Shown here in pieces: positions 23,565 to 31,763 of a stretch of DNA of 56,680 nucleotides. Source of the DNA: Flavobacteriaceae bacterium (lineage in GTDB: Bacteria > Bacteroidota > Bacteroidia > Flavobacteriales > Flavobacteriaceae); contig JANQRC010000062.1 in NCBI GenBank assembly GCA_028284745.1, forward strand, positions 1-56,680, given 5' to 3'. Each line of letters starts with the position of its first letter. The stretch's first letter is position 1. Under the pieces are notes generated by a model that saw nothing but the letters and a program-made list of their open reading frames with translations, had not been told where the DNA came from and did not search any database. The position numbers were made by a program, and so were the translations under genes.

Positions 23565-24488
23565 ATGAGGATTGCAGTCATTGGCATTGGTGGTGTGGGT
23601 GGTTATTTTGGCGGAAAGATCGCCAAAGCAGGTTTTGAGACCACCTTTATTGCGCGTGCGGCACATTTGGAAGCTATTCAGCAGCATGGCTTGCAAGTGA
23701 AAAGTATCAACGGAAATTTCATTGCGAGACCAACCGTAGCAACCGACGACCTAAATGCGTGTAGCGAGGCTGACCTGATTCTGCTCTGCACAAAATCATG
23801 GCAGGTAAGTAACATTGCCCAACGCTTGAAGCAGATCATCGATCCCGAATGTATGGTGTTGCCTTTGCAGAATGGTGCCGACAACGAAGAGAAACTATTG
23901 GAGCAGCTATCCAAAGGGCAGGTCTTGGGCGGTCTGTGTCGCATCATTAGTTATATTGAAAGCCCTGGCGTGATCCATCATCCGGCTTTTCATCCGCAAG
24001 TGATCTTTGGTGAACTCAACAATGAGAGGTCATCAAGAGTTGAAGCCATCAAACAGGTCTTTGATAAAGCAGATTTTGATAGTGTTGTTGCCGAAGACAT
24101 TTGGCGAGCTGTTTGGCAGAAGTTCTTGTTCATTGCCACGATCAGTGGGATGGGCGGGTTAACACGTGTAGAAATTGGCAAGATGCGATCCGACGACCAT
24201 ATTCGTGATCTAATGCTTAAGACGGCCAAAGAAATTGTGGCAATTGCCAAGGCCAAAAGTATCAGCCTCTCTGAAAGTGATATCACCAAGGCATTTGCAG
24301 CTATTGACGAGCAAGACCCAAGTACTACGGCTTCCATGCAGCGCGATATTATGGCAGGCAGACCTTCTGAGTTGGAAGAGTTTAACGGCTATATTGCAAA
24401 AGAAGGGAAACGCTTAGGCGTGCCCACACCTGCGAATGAGATGATCTATCGGTTGTTGCTTCCGCAGGAAGAAAAGGCAAGGAACTAA
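23565..24488 (+). CDS. panE: 2-dehydropantoate 2-reductase
   Basis: A 307-aa NADPH-dependent reductase making pantoate for vitamin B5 and CoA. It has the N-terminal Rossmann loop VIGIGGVGGYFGGKIA, the ILLCTKSW block with the catalytic-region Lys, LPLQNGADNEEKL, and the C-terminal STTASMQRDIMAGRPSELEE motif. Similar enzymes act on other 2-oxo acids (ApbA family), so the pantoate assignment rests on overall resemblance. It is alone on this strand, with a palindromic repeat 12 nt after the stop. Confidence 0.9.
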   Translation: MRIAVIGIGGVGGYFGGKIAKAGFETTFIARAAHLEAIQQHGLQVKSINGNFIARPTVATDDLNACSEADLILLCTKSWQVSNIAQRLKQIIDPECMVLPLQNGADNEEKLLEQLSKGQVLGGLCRIISYIESPGVIHHPAFHPQVIFGELNNERSSRVEAIKQVFDKADFDSVVAEDIWRAVWQKFLFIATISGMGGLTRVEIGKMRSDDHIRDLMLKTAKEIVAIAKAKSISLSESDITKAFAAIDEQDPSTTASMQRDIMAGRPSELEEFNGYIAKEGKRLGVPTPANEMIYRLLLPQEEKARN

Positions 24489-24499
24489 CAAACTTATTT

Positions 24500-24526
24500 G
24501 TCATTTCGAGCGCAGTCGAGAAATCT
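24500..24526. repeat. Dispersed palindromic repeat (GTCATTTCGAGCGCAGTCGAG type)
   Basis: GTCATTTCGAGCGCAGTCGA then GAAATCT: arms ATTTCGA and TCGAGAAAT flank GCGCAG. It sits between convergent panE and the patatin gene. This form is a frequent intergenic repeat of flavobacteria, as I recall. The coding copy in leuS (26338-26364) matches it at 22 of 27 positions. Confidence 0.7.
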
Positions 24527-24561
24527 GAATTTACTAGCTGCCGAAATTAAAGATCGCAATT

Positions 24562-25344
24562 CTAAGATCCGTTAATCGCTTTCAAGATCTTGGGCATTTC
24601 TCTCAAAGCGTTTTCATATCCCAAATTATAGGCTTTGTTAATCATGCGCGTGTCCAATAGGCCGATCTTCAGTACCTCCTTGGGCATGAACACATAGTGG
24701 CATTTCACGATTTTCTTGTGATGATTCGCTTCTAGGCTGATGTGGTAAACACGTTGGATCAGTTTCAGAATATTGTTTACCTCTTTAGGTTCGATCGGCA
24801 TTACTGGATTCACAAAGCTTCCCAAGATCACATCACAGCGTCGACGCATCAGAGGTTCCGTTGGAAAGTTATTCAACACCCCCCCGTCGGAATATAATTG
24901 CCCATCAATAGTTACAGGAGAAAAATAAGGCGGCAAGGCACTCGATGCAATGATGGGTTTGATCAGGTCTCCTTTGTTGAAATACGCTAAAGTGCCATCC
25001 GTGATATTGGTGGCAGTTACCGTTACTGGATATGAGAGTGCTTCAAAGGTTTCTAAACCAAATGCTTCTCTTAAGATCTTTTGATATTTTGCACTGTCTA
25101 CGATCCCAGCTTTATTCCATGTGATGAGCGAAAACTTGAAAAGAGGTGTTCTTTTGAAGAAATCTAGCATTTCTTCGGGCGACTTTCCAGACGCATACAA
25201 AGCAGCTACCAGAGCGCCGCCACTAGTTCCCGAAAGGATGTTGGGAGTAATATTGTGCTCTAGCAATGCCTTTATGAAACCCACATGTGCCAGTGCTTTT
25301 ACACCACCACCAGAGAGTGCCAGACCAATTCGTTTGTTCGCCAT
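24562..25344 (-). CDS. Patatin-like phospholipase family protein
   Basis: A 260-aa cytosolic lipid acyl hydrolase. The oxyanion loop is LALSGGGVKALAHVGFI (residues ~7-23), the nucleophile Ser lies in GTSGGALVAALY near residue 40, and the Asp of the dyad is in YSDGGVLNNFP near residue 152. Length and motifs match the bacterial RssA-like group. The substrate is not known. It has no signal peptide. Confidence 0.93.
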   Translation of the reverse strand: MANKRIGLALSGGGVKALAHVGFIKALLEHNITPNILSGTSGGALVAALYASGKSPEEMLDFFKRTPLFKFSLITWNKAGIVDSAKYQKILREAFGLETFEALSYPVTVTATNITDGTLAYFNKGDLIKPIIASSALPPYFSPVTIDGQLYSDGGVLNNFPTEPLMRRRCDVILGSFVNPVMPIEPKEVNNILKLIQRVYHISLEANHHKKIVKCHYVFMPKEVLKIGLLDTRMINKAYNLGYENALREMPKILKAINGS

Positions 25345-25439
25345 TGGGTTGCGTAATTCGATACTAAATGTAAGAAATAATGAAATTCTACAAAGTGATA
25401 GTTGTCAATCTTCTGCTTTTCAAACTAGTGCAGTATTTG

Positions 25440-25447
25440 TACTTTTG
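25440..25447 (+). promoter_or_regulatory. -7 box of leuS
   Basis: TACTTTTG, a perfect -7 consensus, 14 bases before the leuS ATG. No clear -33 TTG. The expected leader is only about ten bases. Confidence 0.5.
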
Positions 25448-25461
25448 AGGCTTAGTTTTTT

Positions 25462-28293
25462 ATGATGAGGTACGATTTCAGCAAAATAGAAGAAAAATGG
25501 CAAGAATACTGGGCTAAGAACAAGACCTTCAAGGCCGAGAACACGTCCGAAAGGCCTAAATACTATGTGCTCGATATGTTTCCTTATCCATCAGGGGCAG
25601 GCTTGCATGTTGGGCATCCGCTAGGCTATATCGCCAGCGATATCTACGCGCGTTATAAGCGCCATAAAGGCTTTAATGTATTGCATCCGCAAGGCTACGA
25701 TTCCTTTGGGCTTCCTGCCGAGCAATATGCCATACAGACGGGTCAGCATCCAGCCATCACTACCGAGACCAACATCAAGCGCTATCGCGAACAGTTAGAT
25801 AAGATGGGCTTCTCTTTCGATTGGAATCGGGAGGTACGCACTTCAGATCCTAGCTATTATAAATGGACCCAGTGGATCTTCATTCAACTTTTCGGATCTT
25901 GGTATTGCAAAGAGCATGACAAGGCTTTGCCGATCACAGATTTGGTCGCCATTTTCGAGGGAATGGGTAACAAGAACTTGAATGCAATCTGTGACGAAAC
26001 GGTAACTCCCTTTTCTGCAGAGGATTGGAAAGCCTTCTCTTGGAAAGAACAACAAGAGATCCTTCTAAAATATAGACTTGCGTATTTAGCCGAGACAGAA
26101 GTGAATTGGTGCCCTGCTTTGGGAACTGTGTTGGCGAATGACGAGATCGTCAACGGTGTTTCGGAGCGCGGCGGGCACCCTGTTGTCCGCAAGAAGATGA
26201 CCCAATGGAGCATGCGCATCACAGCGTATGCCCAACGGTTGCTAGATGGTCTGGATACGATCGATTGGCCACAGCCGCTCAAGGATTCCCAGACCAATTG
26301 GGTCGGTCGTTCTGAAGGCGCGTCAGTAACCTTCGATGTCATTTCGAGCGATGGCGAGAGCTCTCATCATACGATCGAAGTCTTCACCACGCGTCCCGAC
26401 ACCATCTTTGGAGTTTCTTTCATGACCTTGGCACCAGAGCACGAATTGGTGGCCAAGATCACCACACTTGAACAGAAAGAAACGGTGGAAGCCTACGTGG
26501 AAGCTACCGCAAAACGTAGCGAACGTGATCGTATGGCGGATGTGAAGAGCATTTCAGGAGTATTCACGGGTGCGCATGCCGAACACCCATTCACCAAAGA
26601 ACCCGTGCCGATATGGATCGGTGATTATGTGTTGGCAAGCTACGGAACAGGAGCCGTCATGGCGGTGCCTTGTGGAGACCAGCGCGATTACGATTTTGCA
26701 AAGCATTTCGATATTGACATCCCAAATATTTTTGAAGGTATTGACATTTCGAAAGAAGCTTTTGCAGACAAGGAGAATACCATCATCGCCAATTCTGATT
26801 TTTTGAACGGACTGAAGTACGAGGATGCTGTTCGCAAGGCGATCGATGAGTTGGAGGCTATCGGTCATGGGAAAGGTACGATCAACTACCGCTTGCGCGA
26901 TGCGGTGTTCAGTCGTCAGCGCTATTGGGGCGAACCGTTCCCAGTGTACTACAAAGATGATATGCCGCAAATGATCGATGCAGCGCACTTGCCGATCGAG
27001 CTGCCTAAAGTAGAAAAGTACCTCCCAACCGAAACCGGGGAGCCTCCTTTGGGTCGCGCTGCGATTTGGGCTTGGGACACAGATCAGTCTGCAGTTGTCA
27101 GTAATCAGTTGATCGATGACGAAACGGTGTTTCCACTCGAGTTGAACACCATGCCAGGATGGGCAGGAAGCTCACAGTACTTTAATCGCTATATGGATCC
27201 GCAGAACGACCAAGAGATCTTTAGTCAAGAGGCGATCAACTATTGGGAGAATGTCGACCTGTACATCGGTGGTAGCGAACACGCCACGGGCCACTTGCTC
27301 TACGCGCGCTTTTGGCAGAAGTTCATGTTCGATAAAGGACTCGTGCCGGTAGACGAGTTTGCCAAAAAACTGATCAACCAAGGGATGATCCTGGGGACGA
27401 GTGCTATTGTATATAGAATTAGCGGAGAGAACACCTATGTTTCGAAAGGATTGAGAGAAGAGTATGAAGTGGAAGAACTACGTATAGATGTTAACTTGAT
27501 AAACACTTCAGATGAGTTGGATGTTGAAGCCTTGAAACAATGGCAGCCTCAGTTCAAAGATGCAGAGTTCATTTTAGAAGAAGGTAAGTACATCGTAGGT
27601 CGTGAGGTCGAAAAGATGTCAAAGCGATGGTTCAACGTGGTCAATCCCGATGCCATCTGCGAGCAGTACGGTGCCGATAGCCTGCGCTTATATGAGATGT
27701 TCTTAGGGCCACTAGAGCAATCCAAACCTTGGAATACCGCAGGGATCACAGGTGTGCATTCCTTCTTGAAGAAAATGTGGAAGCTCTATTTTGATGACAA
27801 TGGTGCGAAATTCAATGATGCCGAGCCTGCGAAAGACAACTTGAAAACCTTGCACAAGACCATCAAAAAGGTAGAAGAAGATATTGAGAACTTCAGCTTC
27901 AATACCTCGGTATCTACCTTTATGATCTGTGTGAACGAGCTAACGGCGCAAAAATGTACATCTAGAGCGATCTTAGAACCCTTGGCAATTTTGGTATCAC
28001 CCTACGCGCCACACATTGCTGAAGAGTTGTGGAAACAGTTAGGACATAGCGGGTCGATCGCCTATGTGCCCTTCCCGATCTTTGACGCGTCGCATTTGGT
28101 AGAAAGCACGAAAGCGTATCCGATCTCTTTCAACGGAAAGATGCGCTTCAAGCTAGAACTTTCCTTAGACCTTTCAAAAGAAGAGGTCGAACAAGCGGTG
28201 CTTCAACATGAAAAGACACAGGCACAACTACAAGGTCGAGAACCTAAAAAGGTGATCGTTGTACCAGGAAAGATCGTGAATGTAGTAGGCTAA
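25462..28293 (+). CDS. leuS: Leucine-tRNA ligase
   Basis: A 943-aa class I synthetase charging tRNA-Leu. HIGH motif HVGHPLGY near residue 50; editing domain (CP1) with [10 protein letters not shown] near residue 312 and [23 protein letters not shown]-type loop EKMSKRW near residue 717; C-terminal anticodon-binding and ubiquitin-like parts. A second Met lies one codon on. In the editing domain, just before [10 protein letters not shown], the frame runs through a repeat-like stretch (26338-26364) encoding VISSDGESS, which looks like a small extra insertion compared with relatives. Confidence 0.97.
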   Translation: MMRYDFSKIEEKWQEYWAKNKTFKAENTSERPKYYVLDMFPYPSGAGLHVGHPLGYIASDIYARYKRHKGFNVLHPQGYDSFGLPAEQYAIQTGQHPAITTETNIKRYREQLDKMGFSFDWNREVRTSDPSYYKWTQWIFIQLFGSWYCKEHDKALPITDLVAIFEGMGNKNLNAICDETVTPFSAEDWKAFSWKEQQEILLKYRLAYLAETEVNWCPALGTVLANDEIVNGVSERGGHPVVRKKMTQWSMRITAYAQRLLDGLDTIDWPQPLKDSQTNWVGRSEGASVTFDVISSDGESSHHTIEVFTTRPDTIFGVSFMTLAPEHELVAKITTLEQKETVEAYVEATAKRSERDRMADVKSISGVFTGAHAEHPFTKEPVPIWIGDYVLASYGTGAVMAVPCGDQRDYDFAKHFDIDIPNIFEGIDISKEAFADKENTIIANSDFLNGLKYEDAVRKAIDELEAIGHGKGTINYRLRDAVFSRQRYWGEPFPVYYKDDMPQMIDAAHLPIELPKVEKYLPTETGEPPLGRAAIWAWDTDQSAVVSNQLIDDETVFPLELNTMPGWAGSSQYFNRYMDPQNDQEIFSQEAINYWENVDLYIGGSEHATGHLLYARFWQKFMFDKGLVPVDEFAKKLINQGMILGTSAIVYRISGENTYVSKGLREEYEVEELRIDVNLINTSDELDVEALKQWQPQFKDAEFILEEGKYIVGREVEKMSKRWFNVVNPDAICEQYGADSLRLYEMFLGPLEQSKPWNTAGITGVHSFLKKMWKLYFDDNGAKFNDAEPAKDNLKTLHKTIKKVEEDIENFSFNTSVSTFMICVNELTAQKCTSRAILEPLAILVSPYAPHIAEELWKQLGHSGSIAYVPFPIFDASHLVESTKAYPISFNGKMRFKLELSLDLSKEEVEQAVLQHEKTQAQLQGREPKKVIVVPGKIVNVVG
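26338..26364 (+). repeat. Repeat-like segment within leuS
   Basis: GTCATTTCGAGCGATGGCGA then GAGCTCT, 22/27 identical to the intergenic repeat at 24500-24526, in frame within the editing domain. Confidence 0.45.
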
Positions 28294-28342
28294 CCCAAAT
28301 TGGGGCACTCTGAACGGGTTTCAGAGCCTCATGCAGTATCTG

Positions 28343-28419
28343 TTCGAGTGATCAAGCTTGCTTGATCGTATCGAGGACTTTATGTGGGGCTACTTCGACT
28401 GAAGCCGAGATCACTCGAA
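28343..28419. repeat. Long palindromic repeat after leuS
   Basis: TTCGAGTGATC at 28343-28353 and GATCACTCGAA at 28409-28419 are perfect 11-bp inverted repeats enclosing a second palindrome, CAAGCTTGCTTG, and CTTCGACTGAAGCCGAG. Similar in kind to the other CGAG/CGAAG repeats of the window. The rest of the 28294-28525 gap holds a terminator and no gene. Confidence 0.65.
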
Positions 28420-28457
28420 GTGGCATAAAAGAATGACAAAACTTCCGATGAACGATA

Positions 28458-28482
28458 CCTCGCGAACTATGGCGAGGTTTTT
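28458..28482 (+). terminator. Terminator between leuS and the zinc peptidase gene
   Basis: CCTCGC and GCGAGG form a 6-bp stem with an 8-base loop, followed by TTTTTG. It lies well after leuS, beyond the repeat, and about 45 nt before the peptidase ATG. Confidence 0.7.
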
Positions 28483-28525
28483 GTCTTTTCTGTTGTATAT
28501 TTAAAAGCACAAAAACTAGAAAATT

Positions 28526-29230
28526 ATGTTTGGATTTGATATAGGCTATGTAGTGATCGCAGGGGTGTTTGGTTTGGTGAGTATGCTGGTAAGCGGTCGC
28601 TTGAAGAGCAAGTTCAAGAAATACTCGAAAGTACATCTGCGCAACGGGATGAGTGGCGCAGAGATTGCTGAAAAAATGCTGGCCGATCATGGAATCCGTG
28701 ATGTCAAGGTGATCTCCACCCCAGGAATGCTAACAGACCACTATAACCCAATGAACAAGACAGTGAACTTAAGTGAAGGGGTTTACTCGCAGCGTAATGC
28801 CGCCGCCGCCGCCGTGGCAGCCCACGAAGTGGGGCATGCGGTGCAACACGCTACCAGTTACCAGTGGTTGCAAATGCGTTCTAAGTTGGTGCCTGTTGTA
28901 AGCATGGGCTCCAAATTTTCGATGTGGGCAATTTTTGGAGGTCTAATGCTCATGCAGACCACAGCCATCGGCGGAACCATTGCCTGGGCAGGTGTAGGAC
29001 TGTATGGATTGGCTACGCTCTTCAGCTTTATCACCCTGCCCGTAGAATACGATGCGAGCAATCGTGCTTTGGCTTGGTTGAAAAACAAGAACATGGTGAG
29101 CCAAGAAGAGTATGCTGGTTCGGAAGACGCCTTGAAATGGGCGGCGCGCACGTATGTAGTGGCGGCCATTGGTTCGTTGGCAACGCTGATCTACTTTGCG
29201 ATGCGCGTGGCGGGAGCCAGTAGGGACTAG
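28526..29230 (+). CDS. Membrane zinc metallopeptidase (YugP-like)
   Basis: A 234-aa inner-membrane protein with an N-terminal helix, the zinc motif AHEVGHAVQHA near residues 100-110 with Glu102 region as catalyst, and two to three later hydrophobic segments; LPVEYDASNRALAWL carries the third zinc ligand region. It matches the neutral zinc metallopeptidase family of B. subtilis YugP. Function is unknown; a role in membrane-protein turnover is a guess. Confidence 0.87.
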   Translation: MFGFDIGYVVIAGVFGLVSMLVSGRLKSKFKKYSKVHLRNGMSGAEIAEKMLADHGIRDVKVISTPGMLTDHYNPMNKTVNLSEGVYSQRNAAAAAVAAHEVGHAVQHATSYQWLQMRSKLVPVVSMGSKFSMWAIFGGLMLMQTTAIGGTIAWAGVGLYGLATLFSFITLPVEYDASNRALAWLKNKNMVSQEEYAGSEDALKWAARTYVVAAIGSLATLIYFAMRVAGASRD

Positions 29231-29257
29231 CGTAGTGTCTTGATTACATGATTACGA

Positions 29258-29337
29258 TTGGTCATTTCGAGGGAGGTAAAACGACTGAGAGATCCATTTA
29301 TTATGATGAGATTTCTCGTTTCGCTCGAAACGACCAA
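29258..29337. repeat. Imperfect long inverted repeat
   Basis: TTGGTCATTTCGAG at 29258-29271 pairs with CTCGAAACGACCAA at 29324-29337 (one mismatch). Inner parts (GAGAGATC / GAGATTTCTC) add further pairing. It lies between the convergent zinc peptidase and Lrp genes and could act as a bidirectional terminator. Confidence 0.65.
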
Positions 29338-29343
29338 ACCTTT

Positions 29344-29814
29344 TTAGAGTTCAATCTGTCGATCGATCTGCTGCTTTAGCGAGATAAAGGTCTCAGTGCG
29401 TGAGACCCCTTCAATGGTCTGGATCTTCTTGTTTAGCACATTCATCAGATGCTCGTTGTCTTTGCACAGGATTTTGACAAGGATGCTCCAATTGCCGGTG
29501 GTGTAATGACATTCTAGTACTTCGGGGATCTTCTCCAATTCTTTCACAGCTCTGGGATTGTTCATCGCTTTGTCTAGATACACCCCGATAAAGGCCATGG
29601 TCGTATACCCCAATACTTTTGGATTCACAACGAACTTTGACCCGGCGATCAACCCTGATGCCTCTAATTTTCGCAAGCGTTGGTGAATAGCCGCGCCCGA
29701 GATGCCAATGTTTCGGGCGATTTCAAGAATGGGCTTTCGGGCATCTTCCATGAGATGACGGAGAATCTCCTTGTCGATTCCATCGACCTCAACGATGTTA
29801 TTGGAAATTTTCAT
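29344..29814 (-). CDS. Lrp/AsnC family transcriptional regulator
   Basis: A 156-aa regulator: N-terminal helix-turn-helix (DKEILRHLMEDARKPILEIA, then ISGAAIHQRLRKLEASGLI) and a C-terminal RAM/AsnC ligand domain with GVYLDKAMNNPRAV and ECHYTTGNWSILVKI. It probably senses an amino acid. It lies downstream of saccharopine dehydrogenase on the same strand; a 17-bp palindrome at 29853-29869 between them is a likely binding site. Control of lysine metabolism is inferred. Confidence 0.93.
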   Translation of the reverse strand: MKISNNIVEVDGIDKEILRHLMEDARKPILEIARNIGISGAAIHQRLRKLEASGLIAGSKFVVNPKVLGYTTMAFIGVYLDKAMNNPRAVKELEKIPEVLECHYTTGNWSILVKILCKDNEHLMNVLNKKIQTIEGVSRTETFISLKQQIDRQIEL

Positions 29815-29852
29815 GCGAGCTTATTTCAAACGTTAACCAAAAATACAATAGT

Positions 29853-29869
29853 TATTTCATTTTGAAATA
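29853..29869. promoter_or_regulatory. Palindromic operator candidate for Lrp
   Basis: TATTTCA-TTT-TGAAATA, a perfect 17-bp palindrome 39 nt upstream of the lrp start. A half-site TATTTCAAACG lies at 29822-29832. Lrp-type factors often bind such A/T-rich dyads and control their own gene. It is also placed to be a terminator of the preceding gene, but no T-tract follows. Confidence 0.5.
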
Positions 29870-29871
29870 GT

Positions 29872-31242
29872 CTACCCTGCTACATTGTTCGGATTGTAAC
29901 CCAAATAAGGTGCTTTCTTTTCATTGAAAACAACGCCATAGGCCTCGAGCTCCTTTAGTACGGGCTCATAGACTTCTTTCTTCAAAGGAATTTGAACGCC
30001 CTTGGTGCTCACTTTTCCGTTCAAGATCAATAACGTGGCCATTGCCAGCGGGAGGCCAACGGTCTTGGCCATAGCCGTGTACGTTTGATCTTCGCCAATC
30101 ACTACCATGTTGGAGTCGATCTGTCGTTTTTCACCCTGATACTCATAGCCAAACTTGTGGTACATGACGATCATGTCCTTGTCTTCGGGTGCTAGATGCC
30201 AACTGTCTTCCAAGATCTTCTGCAATGCTTGGGCAGGTGTGGCATTCTTGATGCCAATTTTCTTGTTGGGATTGAAGAGGTCTATCTCACGTAGCTTCTC
30301 CCACATAATATCGTCTTGGTCGATCTTCAGGTAATGGCGCATCTTCAGTTCTACGGAATCGGTCGGGTTATATGCCAAGAATGCATTGGTGAAGTCACGA
30401 TAGCTCATTTCTTCTGAGCCTTCCATGGCATAGCTGTCGTCGGTCATGCCTAGCTGCACAAACATATTCCACGCTTTAGAGAAGCCCACACGGCGCATGG
30501 TGCCGCGATAGAGCGTTAGGATGTCCTGTAGGCCATATTCCTCACGATATTTTAGCGAGTCTCGATTAGCATATGCTTCAAACTTGCCGTAACCATCGAC
30601 ATGTAGAAACTCTGTCCTTCTGAATAGCTTATTGTATGGAATGTACTTGTAGGCGCCTTCTTGGATGAATTTAGCTGCACCGCCTTGCCCTGCCAAGACG
30701 ACATTTCTTGGGTTCCAGGTGAATTTATAGCTCCATAGGTTATTGTCGCTCTCCGGAGCCACCAAACCACCTGTAAACGACTCGAAGAGCAATAGCTTGC
30801 CACCATTGTCACGAATTCGATCAATGACCTGCATGGCACTCATATGGTCGATGCCAGGATCTAGACCGGTCTCGTTCATAAAGATGAGTCCCTTTTCCTT
30901 GACTTGAGTGTCCAAGGCCTTCATCTCTTTGCTGACATACGAGGCGGTAACCATATTCTTGCCGAAGAAAATACAGTCTTCAGCAACTTTTGTGTGAAAT
31001 CTTGAAGGAAGCATAGATACCACGATATCTGCATCTTTAATGGCGGCTCTTCGCTCTTCATCTATGAAAATATCTAGCTTTATGGCTTTGGCGTTGGTAT
31101 GTTCCTTAATTTTGTCCAACGCATTAGCGATAGAGACATCACCTACGGTAATATGAATATTCTCTGCATGGGATCGATCAAGCAAGTATTTGATGAGTGA
31201 TGCCGATGAACGGCCCGCACCTATGATAAGGATGTTTCTCAT
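29872..31242 (-). CDS. Saccharopine dehydrogenase family protein
   Basis: A 456-aa NAD(P)-binding protein. The N-terminal Rossmann loop is ILIIGAGRSSASLIKYLL, followed by DADIVVSMLPSRFH and NETGLDPGIDHMSA, then the catalytic domain with GGLVAPESDNNLWSYKFTWNPR (split). This fits saccharopine reductase/dehydrogenase of lysine breakdown through the alpha-aminoadipate route. The partner lysine-ketoglutarate reductase is not in the window. The Lrp-type gene lies just downstream. Confidence 0.9.
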   Translation of the reverse strand: MRNILIIGAGRSSASLIKYLLDRSHAENIHITVGDVSIANALDKIKEHTNAKAIKLDIFIDEERRAAIKDADIVVSMLPSRFHTKVAEDCIFFGKNMVTASYVSKEMKALDTQVKEKGLIFMNETGLDPGIDHMSAMQVIDRIRDNGGKLLLFESFTGGLVAPESDNNLWSYKFTWNPRNVVLAGQGGAAKFIQEGAYKYIPYNKLFRRTEFLHVDGYGKFEAYANRDSLKYREEYGLQDILTLYRGTMRRVGFSKAWNMFVQLGMTDDSYAMEGSEEMSYRDFTNAFLAYNPTDSVELKMRHYLKIDQDDIMWEKLREIDLFNPNKKIGIKNATPAQALQKILEDSWHLAPEDKDMIVMYHKFGYEYQGEKRQIDSNMVVIGEDQTYTAMAKTVGLPLAMATLLILNGKVSTKGVQIPLKKEVYEPVLKELEAYGVVFNEKKAPYLGYNPNNVAG

Positions 31243-31303
31243 TAATGTAAAAATATAACACGAATGTACCTAAATGTTATATTTATAAAAAATAAATGTT
31301 CCT

Positions 31304-31687
31304 ATGAATAGAAGAATTGCCATTATAGCTGCACTGTTTGGCCTTACGGGGGTCATATTAGGGGCTTTTGGGGCTCACGGATTGAAAAAGCTTGTGGATG
31401 TCTCTGCGGTCTCCTCATTTGAGACCGGTGTGCGCTACCAGTTGCTGCATGCACTTTTTCTATTGTTTTTAAGTAATACGTCGTTGATGCTTCCTCATCA
31501 GAAAAGAATAGTTCTGTGGCTTGTAATGGTAGGAGTGTTGCTGTTCTCAGGATCCATATATCTTTTGGCAACAAATGAACTGATCGGGTTGGATCTTAGA
31601 AAAATTGCATTGCTGACCCCAGTAGGTGGTATGATGTTGATCATGGCGTGGACACTACTTCTGGTATATCTGCCAAGTAGAAAATAA
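31304..31687 (+). CDS. DUF423 membrane protein
   Basis: A 127-aa protein with four hydrophobic segments. The start (RRIAIIAALFGLTGVILGAFGAHGL, split) and the middle RYQLLHALFLLFLSN match the DUF423/YgdD family. Function is unknown. It is divergent from saccharopine dehydrogenase and precedes pckA by 76 nt, which has its own -7 box. Confidence 0.9.
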   Translation: MNRRIAIIAALFGLTGVILGAFGAHGLKKLVDVSAVSSFETGVRYQLLHALFLLFLSNTSLMLPHQKRIVLWLVMVGVLLFSGSIYLLATNELIGLDLRKIALLTPVGGMMLIMAWTLLLVYLPSRK

Positions 31688-31731
31688 GTACAATAATTTC
31701 TTCGACTATAACGTTTTCGTAAAATATTTTT

Positions 31732-31739
31732 TAGTTTTG
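31732..31739 (+). promoter_or_regulatory. -7 box of pckA
   Basis: TAGTTTTG, matching TAnnTTTG; 24 bases before the pckA start. No TTG is found at the -33 position. Confidence 0.5.
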
Positions 31740-31763
31740 CGCAACGAACAAAATCGCTCATCT

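Noticed and set aside
28294-29343. Repeats considered as a CRISPR array
   Set aside because: Copies are too few, unequal in spacing and palindromic in whole, with no cas genes.
29853-29869. Palindrome read as terminator of saccharopine dehydrogenase
   Set aside because: A/T-only 7-bp arms with a 3-base loop and no T-tract make a poor terminator; an operator is the better reading.
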